Shown here piece by piece: positions 35,284 through 47,547 of a DNA stretch of 64,000 nucleotides. How positions within the stretch are numbered: position 1 is the stretch's first letter; each line of letters begins with the position of its first letter. Made by a program: the position numbers and the translations under genes. Source of the DNA: Nipponacmea schrenckii (Eukaryota > Mollusca > Gastropoda > Lottiidae). The stretch lies in NCBI GenBank assembly GCA_030562195.1, contig JAUJPP010000011.1, positions 2,232,001-2,296,000 on the forward strand, in the 5' to 3' direction. The notes beneath the pieces were generated by a model. It did not search any database and was not told the DNA's origin. It saw only the letters and a program-made list of their open reading frames with translations.

Positions 35284-37810
35284 ATGGACCCAGAGGTAGC
35301 TTTAAGAGTTTTGTCTGACAATTTCAATCAATTGCAACTTGAGTTACGAGCACTAGGTCTCCCATAACAAATTCGTAGTTTTCTGGGTGGAAGCGTTTTT
35401 CAGACTGGATACAGGATGTCGAAAAAGCAGGAGTTTAAGTCAGTGCTAATGATTTAGGCGGATCAGTTTAGCTCTTCAAACCTGCACTGACGTATCTAGA
35501 AATTTCGCATTAGGTTACAGAGCAATCCTGACGCGACTTGGCGCGCTTTTAAGATATTCTGGTTGCACGTTTCAGTGACACGTCTTGCCAACAGTTTGCA
35601 TTACAGTTGGTCAACCCATTTGTACAATCCCACTTAGTGGACATCTTTATGGACGGTTAAGTCGAAGATCATGTCGCTAAGAAATTAATTCGTAACAAGC
35701 CCAATACCTTTGACGAGGCGGCGCTACTTCACTTACGTACCTCTCGATGATTTTAATAGTTTATCCACTAAAAGACACCAGGGTCATGTTAAGGACATTA
35801 TTCTGAATGTTCACACCAAATTTCATCGCAATCGGACCATTTTTACTACCCTTAATCGATTTTTTTGTTCGTACAATTGTCGCTCTTTTCATAAATAATG
35901 TTCAAATGTCGAAAAAAGGATAACTTCAATTTCATCATGAAAAAAGGTAAAGAGTCAATATAAGAGTCGTTTCGTATTAATACACACTAACTCGAGACAA
36001 TTTATGTGACTTTTCGTACCAAGTTAATAACATTCAAATGTAATTCAAATTATTTGTTTTATGGACAATATATTCGTTTCACATCTCCAAATTCGAAATA
36101 GACAAAAGTAAACGATGTGTCAGGCCCCATACTGTTTGCCAAAACAGGTACCGGTAGGTGAAATGATAATTCATGTTTTGATGATGTAATCCGAAATAGT
36201 TATCGATTACTCACATGTCTCATGAGTCATCATAATGACAATAACTCACAAGGCTTTAGAGTGACCTCACTGACCACCACTGTCCAGAAATAAGGATCCA
36301 AAAATTAGATTTTTTTATGATGTGACCCACGGACACTGAAAATGACTCACATGGCTCGAGAGTCACCTCACTGACCCACACTGTCCAGTACAGGGCCTTT
36401 AAGTAAGCCTACATATCGTCTAAAGAGGCCATATAGCCCCTACTTCAGTATACTACCGCTACTTGAAATGATGATCAAAAATTTTTGATTTTTTTATGAG
36501 TCATCGTCAGTGTCTGTTGGTCACATCCTGAGAAAAATTAAGTTTTTTTGATCATCATTTCCGGTAGCGGTAGTATACTGAAGTAGGGGCTATATGGCTT
36601 ATATAGACGATATGTAGGCTTACTTAAAGGCCCTGTACTGGACAGTGTGGGTCAGTAAGGTGACTCTCGAGCCATGTGAGCCATCGTCAGTGTCTGTGGG
36701 TCACATCTTAAAAAAATCTAAAATTTTTAATCATCATTTCCGTTAGCGGTAGTATACTGAAGTAGAGACTATATGGCTAATGTAGACGATATTTAAGCGT
36801 ACTTAAAGACCCGCTACTGGACAGTGAGGTCACTCTTAAGCCTTGTGAGTTATTGTCATTGTGATGACTCATGAGACATGTGAGTAATCGATAACTTTTT
36901 CGGATTACATCATCAAAACATGAATTATCATTTCACCTACCGGTACCTGTTTTGGCAAACAGTATGGGGCCTGACACATCGTTTACTTTTGTCTATTTCG
37001 AATTTGGAGATGTGAAACGAATATATTGTCCATAAAACAAATAATTTGAATTACATTTGAATGTTATTAACTTGGTACGAAAAGTCACATAAATTGTCTC
37101 GAGTTAGTGTGTATTAGTACGAAACGACTCTTATATTTACTCTTTACCTTTATTCATGTTGAAATTGAAGTTATCCTTTTTTTCGACATTCGAACATTAT
37201 TTATGAAAAGAGCGACAATTGTACGAACAAAAAAATCGATTTGCGATGAAATTTGGTGTGAACATTCAGAATAATGTCCTTAACATGACCCTGGTGTCTT
37301 TTAGTGGATAAACTATTAAAATCATCGAGAGGTACATAAGTGAAGTAGCGCCCAGACGAGGCTATGCGCATCGCCGCTTTGGAGCAACAAGTTACAAGAA
37401 CTTTTGAAATACGCAGATCAAGGGACGAAACTCCTATAGAAGTGGATTCAGTCACTCGGGCCACTAATCCTAAGCAACACTTATCTAAGTTGGATGAAAT
37501 ATTAATGTTAACCAAATCTTCAACTTCTGACCATTCGTCCAATCAGGCACGCCCTCGTTCTTCAAATTTTGAGTATTCAACCAATCAGTGTAATCCACAT
37601 TAGCATAACTCAAGAGATAATCGCCATTTCCAGCCCAAGGGACATTCTCGTCAATCTTCGACTCAAGGTTCCCGCCAATCCTATTCATCCTCTAGGCCTT
37701 TAGATCGGCCCAGATATCAATACACACCAGATGGCAGACCGATGTTTTTCTTGTAACACTCCAGGTCACAATAGACGTCATTGTCGCCGGGTACAACATC
37801 AGTCAAAAAA
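35284..37810 (+). pseudogene. Ty3/gypsy gag gene, split by a foldback transposon
   Basis: The gag-like frame opens with MDPEVALRVL at 35284 and is interrupted by a stop after 27 codons and by frameshifts. Capsid-like sequence continues to KLIRNKPNTFDEA at about 35675-35719. It is broken there by an inserted element and resumes at 37355 with DEAMRIAALEQQ, repeating the target codons. The remaining gag (37364-37603) is basic and polar. A CCHC zinc knuckle CFSCNTPGHNRRHC sits at 37743-37784 with correct C-X2-C-X4-H-X4-C spacing. Stops at about 37603 and near 37811 separate it from protease. It is the structural nucleocapsid/capsid gene of the element and is inactive. Confidence 0.75.
35720..37354. 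mobile_element. 1.6-kb foldback transposon with 8-bp target duplication
   Basis: Nearly the whole element is one giant inverted repeat, with arms of about 800 bp meeting near 36500. The arms share GGCGCTACTTCACTTA, ACCTCTCGATGATTTTAA, a GTCCATAAAACAAATAA-type stretch and AGGCCCCATACTGTTTGCC. GACGAGGC occurs at 35712-35719 and again at 37355-37362, giving an 8-bp target duplication. The right arm contains an internal repeat of the CGGTAGTATACTGAAGTA segment (about 36560 and 36748). The two ORFs reading RYFTYVPLDDFNSLSTKRHQ (35710-35898 +, 37201-37542 -) are the same arm sequence read twice and probably not genes. 8-bp duplications suit hAT-like or foldback elements. No transposase is present. 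Confidence 0.85.
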
Positions 37811-37859
37811 CTAGGAAAGCCCAGGGGCGTCAGAGTTACGGACAAACCTGGGATTAAAA

Positions 37860-39067
37860 ACTAATAAGATTGGAAATACATAATGTAAACTAAAGATAAT
37901 TGGCAATTATATCTATGCACTTAATGATCAGCTTTGGATTTTAGCGTCTTTCAACAACTTTCACGATCTTCAATTTCTAATTTTATTACTGATCCATTTA
38001 AGTTACCAAGAATGGTAGGTGTCACTGGTACGACTCTTGAAGTGAAAGGTCGTTGTTTTCTTCGTTTCAAATTCGGAAAAAGTTCTGTCCAATTTGATTT
38101 TCACATCATTTCTAACCTAGGTAAAGACATGATTTTAGGAAATGATTTCTTTCAGACGTTTGGTATCATCTTAGATCTTAATTCCCATAAATTGAGATTC
38201 GGATCTGAAATTATTCCATTGTATTCAAAGACACCTCATGGTCCTTTTACCAAAGTTCAATTCGCACATGATCGTACCTCTACTCATATTTCGCCGTGTT
38301 CAGTTAACGTGGTAGAAATTAAGATTTCTCCTCACATGAAAAACAAATGTGTTCTTATCTCACCTTTAGATAATTGTAAATTTTTTCATGATCAACCAGG
38401 ACTACTTATGACAAGTAGTATTCATCAGCCTACATCAACTAGTATTTATGTTAACGTTATTAATGAAACAGGTTCTTCATTTCAGATTAAACATAGAGAG
38501 GTGTTAGCGGTGGCTAAAGTTATATCGCCAGAAGCAACACATACCGATCAAACTTTTCAATTGTGTTCTGTTCAACACACACCCGCAAACAATGCATTTT
38601 CTTCAGTGTTTGATCTCAAATCATTAGGTCATATCGAACCCGGGCAGCGGTATCGACTTCTTGCAAACAACATGGTAATATCTTCGCCATTGATGATCTA
38701 TCAAAATGATCTTAAAGCCTTATCGATTACCTCTATCAAGAATGTTCATAAAGATAATCTTCGTTTAGCCAATTCAAATGTTGAATGGGATCAAGAGAGA
38801 GTTAATCGTACACACATTCTGGATAAGGTTCTTCATCCTGAGTTAGACATCTCTATCAGACGTCAACCTTTCCGTTCTGCAAAAGGAGTATCAAGCAAGA
38901 CAATATCCCACTGGCACAGTTACGATCTAACGAAGCAAATCATACTAATGCCAACATTGATTTCTCCAACCAGTCGCACTCCCATACTGGTATTGAGGTT
39001 GACGAAGAGAAATTTTATATCTAATCTATTTTGCTCACTCGGTGTTCAAATTAGTTTGATCTCTTGA
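37860..39067 (+). pseudogene. Gypsy aspartic protease and pol linker, no reverse transcriptase
   Basis: A 377-codon open frame (37934-39067, no credible start; the first codon is TTG) continues the gag-pol of the same element. It starts just downstream of where the protease active site should be, reading ALDFSVFQQLS. The D-T/S-G residues are missing because of a small deletion near 37930. MILGNDFFQTFGIILDL at about 38125-38180 is the C-terminal part of the retropepsin fold (hydrophobic-hydrophobic-G). The rest, to IEVDEEKFYI-like sequence near 39025, resembles the long linker before reverse transcriptase. Reverse transcriptase, RNase H and integrase are absent: env-like sequence follows 285 bp later. 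Confidence 0.7.
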
Positions 39068-39351
39068 GGACAGGTGTTTAAAAGCCTTACCAACGTATCT
39101 TGGTGATAGTCTGGAGTCTTTCATAACGTACGTTAGAAAGGAAAATAGGCAAATTAATCCCTTAGGGTATCAGATTAATTGCAAACATGGTGTACCTTAC
39201 CGTTAGACCAACTTGAATTTTAAAAGCTTACGTACAATGTGGTATTGAATGGTATTCCTAGTTAGCATTACATAGATAGTTTTCCCTTCCAGTCAGAGGA
39301 TTCAGTTTTCTACCCTGGTATTGATTTTTGCCTTGAACTATATTTTCAGGC

Positions 39352-40240
39352 ATGGATTTGTGTTTTAAAGTTTGGTGGATCCTAGTGTTCTTCGCCTCAA
39401 GTTATGGTAGTACGACAAATAACGTACAAATTGTATTTCAAAACCGCTTTTACGCCTCTTACAGCACTTGGGTACTTAATTTTGATTTAGCCCCTTTTGA
39501 CACGCAAATTATGGCACTGCAAAATTCAATTGATGTTTTTAAAAAATCTATTTCTGTTTTGACGACACCAAATGTACAAAATCAGAAACTACTTCGGTTT
39601 ACAACCTTAAATGAAAACTTGCAAAAGGTATTGTCCACTGAATATGATCAACTTCACACACATTTCAATAAACTAAAGAATGCTTTTAAGAATTTCAAAT
39701 TTCAAGTCACTAGCACCTAAAAACCAAATCGTTCAAAACGAAGTTATTTCCATTCGGTGGAATTATGTCATTTTTATTTTGAACAGCTTCTGAAGACACA
39801 GTTGCCAAAATAAAATCCGAATTAAACTCTCTAAGAAAATCGCAAAAGCAAGTTATACACGTTTTGGAACAGGGATTGACACTTTTAAAAACTACCGTTC
39901 GAAATGTCGAATTAAATAGAAAATCCATAAATCTGTTGATAAATTCAACAAATTCGTTGTCAAAATGGATCACTAAGATGTATCAAAAAATCATTGACAG
40001 GCTAGAACCCCGAAATCGATTCATTCAAATCAATCAGCAATTGTCAGGTGTGTTTCATTTATTATAATCCACATTTCATACGCTTTAACGAACTATAACT
40101 TTATTCCATAGTCAAGTTATGGAAGCGATTCAAGGTCATTTAACAAGTGCGCTACTTTCAGATACACAATTATTGTCGGCTTTGGCAGAAGTTCAGCAGC
40201 AACTTCCAGCAACCCTGGAACTTCCCATACCTTAAGTCAA
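39352..40240 (+). pseudogene. Envelope-like gene of a gypsy-type retroelement, broken
   Basis: ORF 39352-39720 (122 codons) starts with a hydrophobic signal-peptide-like stretch (residues 5-18) and continues as an extracellular-type domain with amphipathic helices. Directly after the TAA stop, in the same frame, comes a basic RSKR at 39730-39741, placed like a furin-type cleavage site. Beyond it the frame is lost and reading continues in others. ORF 39864-40067 has leucine/isoleucine heptads of a coiled-coil region. Layout and position after pol suit the env gene of errantivirus-like LTR elements. At least one stop and one frameshift make it non-functional. Assignment rests on architecture, not on a recognised family match. 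Confidence 0.55.
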
Positions 40241-40800
40241 GTCTGACTTACGAAAATATGGAATTGAGGAACCAAAGTAATTCTGGTAGAGTAATCCCTA
40301 TATTTAGAGATAATAATAATTGAGATAGTTATGTACTGTGTACGAGAATAAATTGTACTAATGTATTGTTAATATTATATAACTTATCAAAGGCTCTAAC
40401 GTGTCTGAAATGGTTCTATATTGCATGTATGGCTTCGTTTCAAATGGTACTCTCCGGCCTGGGTTCCCTATCCGACGGCCTCCGTTTATTACTACTTTAT
40501 TATAGTGAAAATGTCATTATATTGAAAGACGGTATAATACTACTGTAGGCCTATATCAAATTACCTAAATCATATCTTTATGAGTCATTTCAGGGAAATT
40601 GAAACATGTGACTAGATTGTTTCAAATCCAAAAGATCATTTCCTTGTTTGCTGGGATACCCTGGACCCTCGGGTTAGCGAGAAAGCATTTTCCCATCCCT
40701 TTGGTTTTGAGATGAGAAACGTAAACTGATAAAGATGTATTTTGTGATGACATGTATAAATACTGTATTAATTGTTTTTAAATCGTTCACAATCAAGGCT
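40241..40800. other. No gene seen; end of the + strand gypsy element
   Basis: AT-rich sequence with an incidental 60-codon ORF at 40366-40548. It should contain the 3' LTR of the env-bearing element, but I cannot pair it with a 5' copy. Confidence 0.4.
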
Positions 40801-41919
40801 CTACAACGTGAAAGCTAAGAGAAGGAACTGTGAAGACTGTAATAACTGGTTATCAAACAATGACGTATAAACTTCAGTTGTCAAAACATTAGTCTCTGCA
40901 CCAGAATCAATCTTTGATAAAACTGTATTGATTGCATCACTAGAAGGATTACTAAACTCAACTTCTATTAGGGCCTTCTCTTTACAGCTTACAGGGTTAA
41001 CCATTTTAACATCATCTTCATTGATAATAGGTATGGACAATACAGTACTCAGGAAAACTGAAGGTAATTCTTCTTCGTCAAAACTATTATCAAAATTAAC
41101 AACATTGTTTTGTTTTTTGGCCTTCCAACAATAATTAAAAAAATGACCAGATTTGCCACAATTTTTACAGCTGTACTTTATAGCCGGACACATTTCTTTA
41201 GAATGTACTACGTAACCACATCTACCACATTTCTCTGACTTTGTTTTATCTTGACTTGTACTGTGTGGCTTGAATTTCTGTGAATCGTACTTATTGGGCT
41301 TAGATTTAGGCTTAGATTGCATACATTTTTTACGATGCCTATCTATAGGTGCAATAGTGGTTGTGCTTTCGTTGATTCTTTTATCAATAACATTCATCTG
41401 TCTGTAAGCAGATTCTTCAGCTTTTCACCTTTACAAAACTTAACTCATTCCCAATTTTCAGACAATCCAAATATTAGATTTCAAACCAAATACCAGGTTG
41501 TCCCTGAGAAATCTTTCTGAATGTTCAACTGGATAATTCGCTTCTTTCAACACTAAGCGAAACTGAGCAATAAATTCTTCCAGTGCCATATCACCTTGTT
41601 TAATCATATGAAGTTCAAAAGATGCCATTAACTCATTTGAAGCTGGTTTTATAAATTCTTCATATTTATCCCAGAAGTTCTGTAACTCATCTAGGCCATA
41701 TTCACCAGACCAATTAAGTAAACAGCTACATTTAACACTTTCTTCAACTTTGTTCATTGGGCCTTTAAACAAAATCTTGCACTGCTGTTTCCAAACTTTA
41801 TAAGGTGTGTACAGGAATAATTCATCTTTGGTCCAATCTATACTAGGGCCTTGTCTCAAGAAAGCTGCTTGGGCTAAACTTGCCGCCATTTGCTTTGACG
41901 AAAATTTTCTCAACGACAC
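40801..41919 (-). pseudogene. Ty3/gypsy gag and protease remnant on the minus strand
   Basis: ORF 41919-41458 (153 codons) is a retrotransposon capsid-like domain with WDKYEEFIKPASNELMASFEL and, near its end, FLRDNLVFGLKSN, a pattern typical of gypsy Gag. After a frame break it continues in 41397-40801 (198 codons) with two CCHC zinc knuckles (CGRCGYVVHSKEMC and CKNCGKSGHFFNYC) and a protease start IDSGAETNVL holding the catalytic D-S-G. The protease is cut at 40801 where sequence of the + strand element begins; reverse transcriptase and integrase are lost. It is unrelated to the env-bearing element because orientation and knuckle sequence differ. Confidence 0.8.
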
Positions 41920-42029
41920 TGTTGACAGTTGAACTGAACGTGCAGGCGTCCTTTTACGGCTTTTTCCCCCAACAAAAACAAACTATCGAAGTCTGTGACA
42001 ACAAATTCACTTACTTCAGTAAACTTGTG

Positions 42030-42180
42030 CCCAGTTCTGACACCATGTATATTTCTATATTCGGGGTTCTCGTAAAACCAAGATAGATTGAGTAGACGTT
42101 TTTATTCAATAACCTTGACCTTACATTTTGTACATAACCGTCAATACAGTAAACGAAACATTTAAAATAATACCTTTACA
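42030..42180 (-). other. Primer-binding site and partial LTR of the minus-strand gypsy element
   Basis: On the minus strand an LTR-like end (TATAGAAATATACA) is followed directly by TGGTGTCAGAACTGGG (about 42044 down to 42029). TGGTGTCAGAA is a well-known post-LTR sequence in Ty3/gypsy elements primed by tRNA-Leu. The gag ORF begins about 110 bp downstream, as expected. The LTR's outer end is not defined because a minisatellite starts at 42183. Confidence 0.6.
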
Positions 42181-42182
42181 AT

Positions 42183-44208
42183 GGGTGTGCTATGTCTTGG
42201 GTTATGTGTCATGCCGGGAGAAGTGTAACGTCCAACGGGTTGAATTATGTTAAGGGGCGTGTGCGATGTCTTGGGTAATGTGTCATGCCGGGAGTATTGT
42301 AACGTCCAATGGGTTGAATTATGTTAAGGTGGATGTGCGATGTCTTAGGTTATGTCTCATGCCGGGGAAAATGGAACTTCCGACGGGTTGAATTATGTTA
42401 AGGTGGATGTGCGATGTCTTGGGTGATGTGACATGCCGGGGAAATGTAACGTCCGACAGCTTGATTTATGTTAAGGTGGTTGTCCCATGTCTTGGGTGAT
42501 GTGTCATGTCTGGGATAGTGTAACGTCCGATGGGTTGAATTATGTTAAGGTGCTTGTGCGATGTCTTGGGTGATGTGTCATGTCTGGAGTAGTGCAACGT
42601 CTAACGGGTTAATTATGTTAAGGTGGTTGTGCGATGTCTTGGGTGATGTGTCATGCCGTGAGTAGTGTAACGTCTCTCGGGTTGAATTATGTTAAGGTGG
42701 TTGTGTGATGTCTTGGTGATGTGTCATTTTTAGAGTAGTGTAACGTCTAACGGGTTGAATTATGTTAAGGAGGTTGTGCGATTTCCTGGGTGATGTGTCA
42801 TGCCTGGAGTTGTGTAACGTCTTACGGGTTGAATTATGTTAAGGTGGTTGAGCGATGTCTGGGGTGATGTGTCAAGTCTGGATTAGTGTAACGTCCAATG
42901 GGTTGAATTATGTTGCGGTGGATGTGCGATATCTGGGGTGATGTGTCATGTCTGGAGTAGTCTAACGTCCAATGGGTTGAATTATGTTAAGGTGGATGTG
43001 CCATGTATTGGGTGATGTGTCATGCCGGGAGTAGTGTAACGTCTAACGGGTTGAATTATGTTAAAGAGGGTTGTGCGATTTCCTGGGTGATGTGTCATGC
43101 CTGGAGTTGTGTAACGTCTTACGGGTTGAATTATGTTAAGGTGGTTGAGCGATGTCTGGGGTGATGTGTCAAGTCTGGATTAGTGTAACGTCCAATGGGT
43201 TGAATTATGTTGCGGTGGATGTGCGATATCTGGGGTGATGTGTCATGTCTGGAGTAGTCTAACGTCCAATGGGTTGAATTATGTTAAGGTGGATGTGCCA
43301 TGTATTGGGTGATGTGTCATGCCGGGAGTAGTGTAACGTCCCGTGGGTTGAATTATGTTCAGGTGGTTGTGCGATGTCTGGGGTGATGTGTCATGTCTGG
43401 AGTAGTGTAACGTCCAATGGGTTGAATTATGTTAAGGTGCATGTGCCATGTCTTGGGTGATGTGTCATGCCGGGGGTAGTGTAACGTCCAATGGGTTGAA
43501 TTATGTTAAGGTGGATGTGCCATGTGTGGGGTGATGTGTCATGTCTGGAGTAGTGTAACGTCCAACGGGTTGAATTATGTTAAGGTGGTTGTGCGATATC
43601 TGGGGTGATGTGTCATGTCTGGAGTAGTGTAACGTCCAATGGGTTGAATTATGTTAAGGTGGTTGTGCGATGCATTGGGAGATGTGCAAAGTCTGGGGTG
43701 ATGTATCATGCCAGGGCTAATGTAACGTCCAACGGGTTGAATTGTGTTTAGGTGGATGTGCGATGTCTTGGGTTATGTCTCATGCCGGGGAAAATGGAAC
43801 GTCCAACGGGTTGAATTATGTTAAGGTGGTTGTGCGATGTCTTGGGTTATGTCTCATGCCAGGTGTAGTGTGACGTCCAACGGGTTGAATTATGTTAAGG
43901 TGGATGTGCCACGTCTTGGGTGATGTGTCATGTCTGGAGTAGTGTAACTTCCAACGGGTTGAATTATGTAAAGGTGGATGTGCGATGTCTTGGGTTATGA
44001 CTCATGCCAGGTGTAGTGTGACGTCCAACGGGTTGAATTATGTTAAGGTGGATGTGCAATGTCTTGGGTGATGTTGCATGCCGGGGGTAGTGTAACGTCC
44101 AACGGGTTGAATTATGTTAATGTAGTTGTGCGATGTCTTGGATGTTGTGTCATGCCGGGGGTAGTGTAACATCCTATGGGCTGCATTATAGGTGGATGCG
44201 TGATGTCA
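42183..44208 (+). repeat. Minisatellite, ~74-bp unit, about 27 copies
   Basis: The unit is roughly GTGCGATGTCTTGGG, TGATGTGTCATGCCGG, GAGTAGTGTAACGTCC, AACGGGTTGAATTATG, TTAAGGTGGAT. Copies differ by point changes (CCGGGAG versus CTGGAGT, CCAACGG versus CCAATGG) and occasional 1-bp indels, so translation frames break constantly; ORF 44133-44333 only overlaps its right edge. The repeat directly borders the LTR-like sequence at 42045-42180. Confidence 0.95.
42735..43335 (+). repeat. Four-unit higher-order duplication in the minisatellite
   Basis: A block containing the diagnostic variants ATTTCCTGGG, GTCTTACGGG, GTCAAGTCTGGATTAG and TATGTTGCGG occurs at 42781 onward and again at 43078 onward, an offset of 297 bp, close to four units. 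The two blocks are nearly identical, unlike neighbouring units. Confidence 0.85.
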
Positions 44209-47200
44209 AGGGGCGTGAATCGGATACCGAGATACTAGTTCGAATCCTGTCCATGTCAATCCACAGTGATGTTTGCTTGTATTTCAGTTTAAAGTTAATC
44301 TACTACTGTGAGGTGAATTCCTCCGTAAGCTGATTGTGGCAGTTGTATGTCAGGGCATTTTACATATACCTCAATATCAGCTACATAGCATTCCCAGGGA
44401 AATGCTCGTTATATGTCATAACAGTATGTTATCTTATGTTAATTATACACGTTCAAACAATTAAATAGCCCTTGGTGCATCTTGCCAAACGAACACCCCA
44501 TAAACCACGTGGTTGCAGTTTTATAAGGCAACTCTAACTTGTCAACAGTAATAGACACGCTTCCTTATCGTGTATCGACGACTTCTCTGCGTCTGCAGTG
44601 AACCTGTCTGCATACTGTTTTGAGAGATACTTGAAAAGAAATCTATGTATGACCAAATAATCATGATAGATATTTGTTGAGCCATCCTAGTGAATTTTAG
44701 ACATTTTAGACTGTAATTGAATTTACCGTTTAAAACTAAAAAACTCCATATCGAAGGGCTGAGAAAATATTATTTGTTATTTTACCTTTACGTCTTCTTG
44801 ATGGTTGCTATGATAAATCTAAGAATGTTATCTGGTGTTTCGTATTTCTAAGACCGTATTACTTCATTTAAGTAAAAAAATATAATGTAACATTAAGGTC
44901 GCATTTTAATCCAACTATACTTCTTGATTGCACGAAATAAACAAAGACAATAGATTTAGCATAGTTTTGTATCGAGAGTTAGATGACATCGGTATAAAGT
45001 ATGATACTACATGGTTAGATGAATGAAGGTAAGAGGAATACACGGAACGAAAGAAGTTAGATTTGTGGGCCTAATCAGTCGGCATATGGTCTAGGGTTAT
45101 TGCAACTTTTTGTACCTTACCTCCGATAAGAGTCAGCCAACCGCCCTGAACTTTTATTAAATCTGCATGAAATATCACAATTAAGAGCAAAGGTTGCACC
45201 ACCACGGCGGAAACACCGTTTTCAACCTTCTTATTAAAGGGCGAATAAGAGGAATAAATTTTGCCTCTGTTTAATTAGAGAAAGGGTGCATTTGGCAAGG
45301 CTTGACTTCTATTAAACGCTAGCCTATAAGCCGACACTGGGCATAATGGGGAGTTTATAATATAGGGGATTGGTACTTTCAAAATGCGTTGTTGATTCTG
45401 AATAGTCTTTGACCATCATACTGTTTTAATTCCAAATGTTTTTGTAAAGGAAAAGTCTGAACGCAATAAATAAACACTGCTATTGGAAGGTTATCAGAGG
45501 ATTAGGGTAGTTGGAATCTAAGTGCAAGATCCTGATAACATTCAGATACAGTTTAATAGAGAAGGACAACTTTTGTGATAGAAATGAAATATAGCGGAGA
45601 AGGTTTTTAGAACTGATTAGTATTTAGTGGGTTTAATACCCACCAAGGCACAAAAGTTTAGTTATGACTTCAGTTGGTTTGCGTAGGTCTTCTGACTAGA
45701 CTTTGAATTAGTCCGTTCCTGGAATCGCGATACTCTAAGGTCAAGTCTCTTCAACAGCCCGGGGTTAACCTCTGCAATATAAAATTATGAGTTATATTAC
45801 ATATCAGTCCAGTTTCATGGTTCGTGTAAATAAGATATTTGGTCTGCCACTGTGTTAAGGTGTCCTTTGACATGGCTTGCGGACAAATGAAAATTGAACA
45901 CTACTGAAGAGGAGGAACAGATGTCTTAAGGCATGCATAATTAGACCATTCTGCTTACAGGTGCCTTTGTTTAAGCATGCTACTGTGAAGGTATTGTCTG
46001 TAAAAATAATAACTCGCTTAAGATAATCTAGCAATAGAGATTTGCCATTAAATGTATTTAGGAATGTTTGCCGCCAGTCAGACTCTTCTATGCCTTGTTC
46101 AGGACATTCGGTTTATGCAATTAAGTATTCCCCGAATAAATACTCGTCCGCCACGAACCGCCCAGTCCAATATGCCTACCAGCGTCTGCAGTTGTCGTTT
46201 TGATAAACGTTTCTTTGAAAGGCAATTAGCCATTTCAAAGAATCTAAATTTTCACATGGAAGACGCAGGGACATAGCGACAGTGTCTATTTCGATTTCTA
46301 CGAAAAGTAAGACATTGACAAGGATCAGTTACCCTCGACCAATCAATGGCAAACCCTAATTCTCTGAGAACTTTGAAGAGGCACAACAGGTAAGTAACAC
46401 ATTAAAAAAATCATGCAAATATACAATTTTATTTTCAAAGCCAAGGCCACTCATAATCCGACGTACCGCTTGCGTAAGTTAGGCTTGTTATATTATTCAT
46501 TTTCCTTGATCACGCTGCATGTATGAGCATGTGAAACGTTGAGTTAATAAATGTAAGTAATAGTATATCCATATATCTTGTGCTTCATTACCTACGCCTA
46601 TTTCTGTATGTCTTTTAAACAGTATATCTATATATCTTTACCTACGCCTATTTCTACATGTCTTATAAGCTACGGGCTGTGAACGTTATCCCTCAACAAT
46701 TGGATATCGCAAAAAAGTAGGCTGATTCCGCTATCCTGTCAAAATTTCCCTAATGGCAGATTGTATAACGATGCCCACTAGATGTAGTAGAGTAGGACGT
46801 AAAAGTCAATTTTCTCGTCCACTGCAAAAAGTATTTCTCTATATAATAGGAATCGATGAAGGAAGTATCCCATATACTAACCCGATTTATCATTTAGGGT
46901 ATTCCTTATCAAGATTAACGGTGAATTGGTAAAATATGTTGATTACGTAGACAAACTTATAATCAAAAAAACCTCTCCCCTAGAACAATGTTGTAATACA
47001 TTCTTAAATAATCATAACCTTGAGTCTACTAATAATTTTACATTTTTATAAAAAAAAACCCTCTTGCACATATCAGATTATAAAGCGGAAGTCATGTGAC
47101 TTAAAGACTATTCTTTCAATATCCATCGTTTGAAGAAGACGTCTCTCTCTGCACCTGAAGGTAATATTATTTTGATCTGTATGAATGGTGGCTAATCCCT

Positions 47201-47547
47201 AGGTGGGAATTAATATAAAACCCTTGGTGGGAATAAATTTAACTAAATGACTTAGGTAGTCTGGTCCTTGGTGGATATATTAGTTTTTATATGACTGAAA
47301 ACCTAGGTGGTTATAGATGATGAAATAGGTCATGGCACGTGTAAATATAGTGTGAACTCTGTTGAGATGTCTTCGTGTTAATACATTATCATAATAACTT
47401 AGCGTTGTTGTTTTCTTTCGTTAGGTGTTAGTATACGATGGGTAAATATTTAATTTCCTATCTTTCTGAAATTAATACGCATATTGTCAAATTTTATTTT
47501 AATTTTCTACTTTAATTTTTTAAACTCAATTGTTTAATTTTATTTAG
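44209..47547. other. 3.3 kb without recognisable genes
   Basis: AT-rich sequence. The ORF at 46052-46276 is not convincing. A Pol III B-box-like word AGTTCGAATCC occurs at 44238-44248 without a recognisable A box or cloverleaf. Short GGTGGGAAT/CCTAGGTGG repeats occur at 47195-47320. Confidence 0.5.

Noticed and set aside
35710..37542. Gene encoding RYFTYVPLDDFNSLSTKRHQ
   Set aside because: The same sequence appears on both strands because it lies in the two arms of the foldback element; neither ORF extends beyond the arm meaningfully.
44238..44248. tRNA or tRNA-derived SINE (AGTTCGAATCC B box)
   Set aside because: No A box at the right distance and the T stem does not pair well.
45660..45735. 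tRNA-like stretch TTGGTTTGCGTAGGTCTTCTGA
   Set aside because: Resembles a tRNA D-arm to anticodon region but I could not fold a cloverleaf.
46052..46276. 74-codon ORF
   Set aside because: No domain, no splice context and codon pattern typical of chance ORFs.
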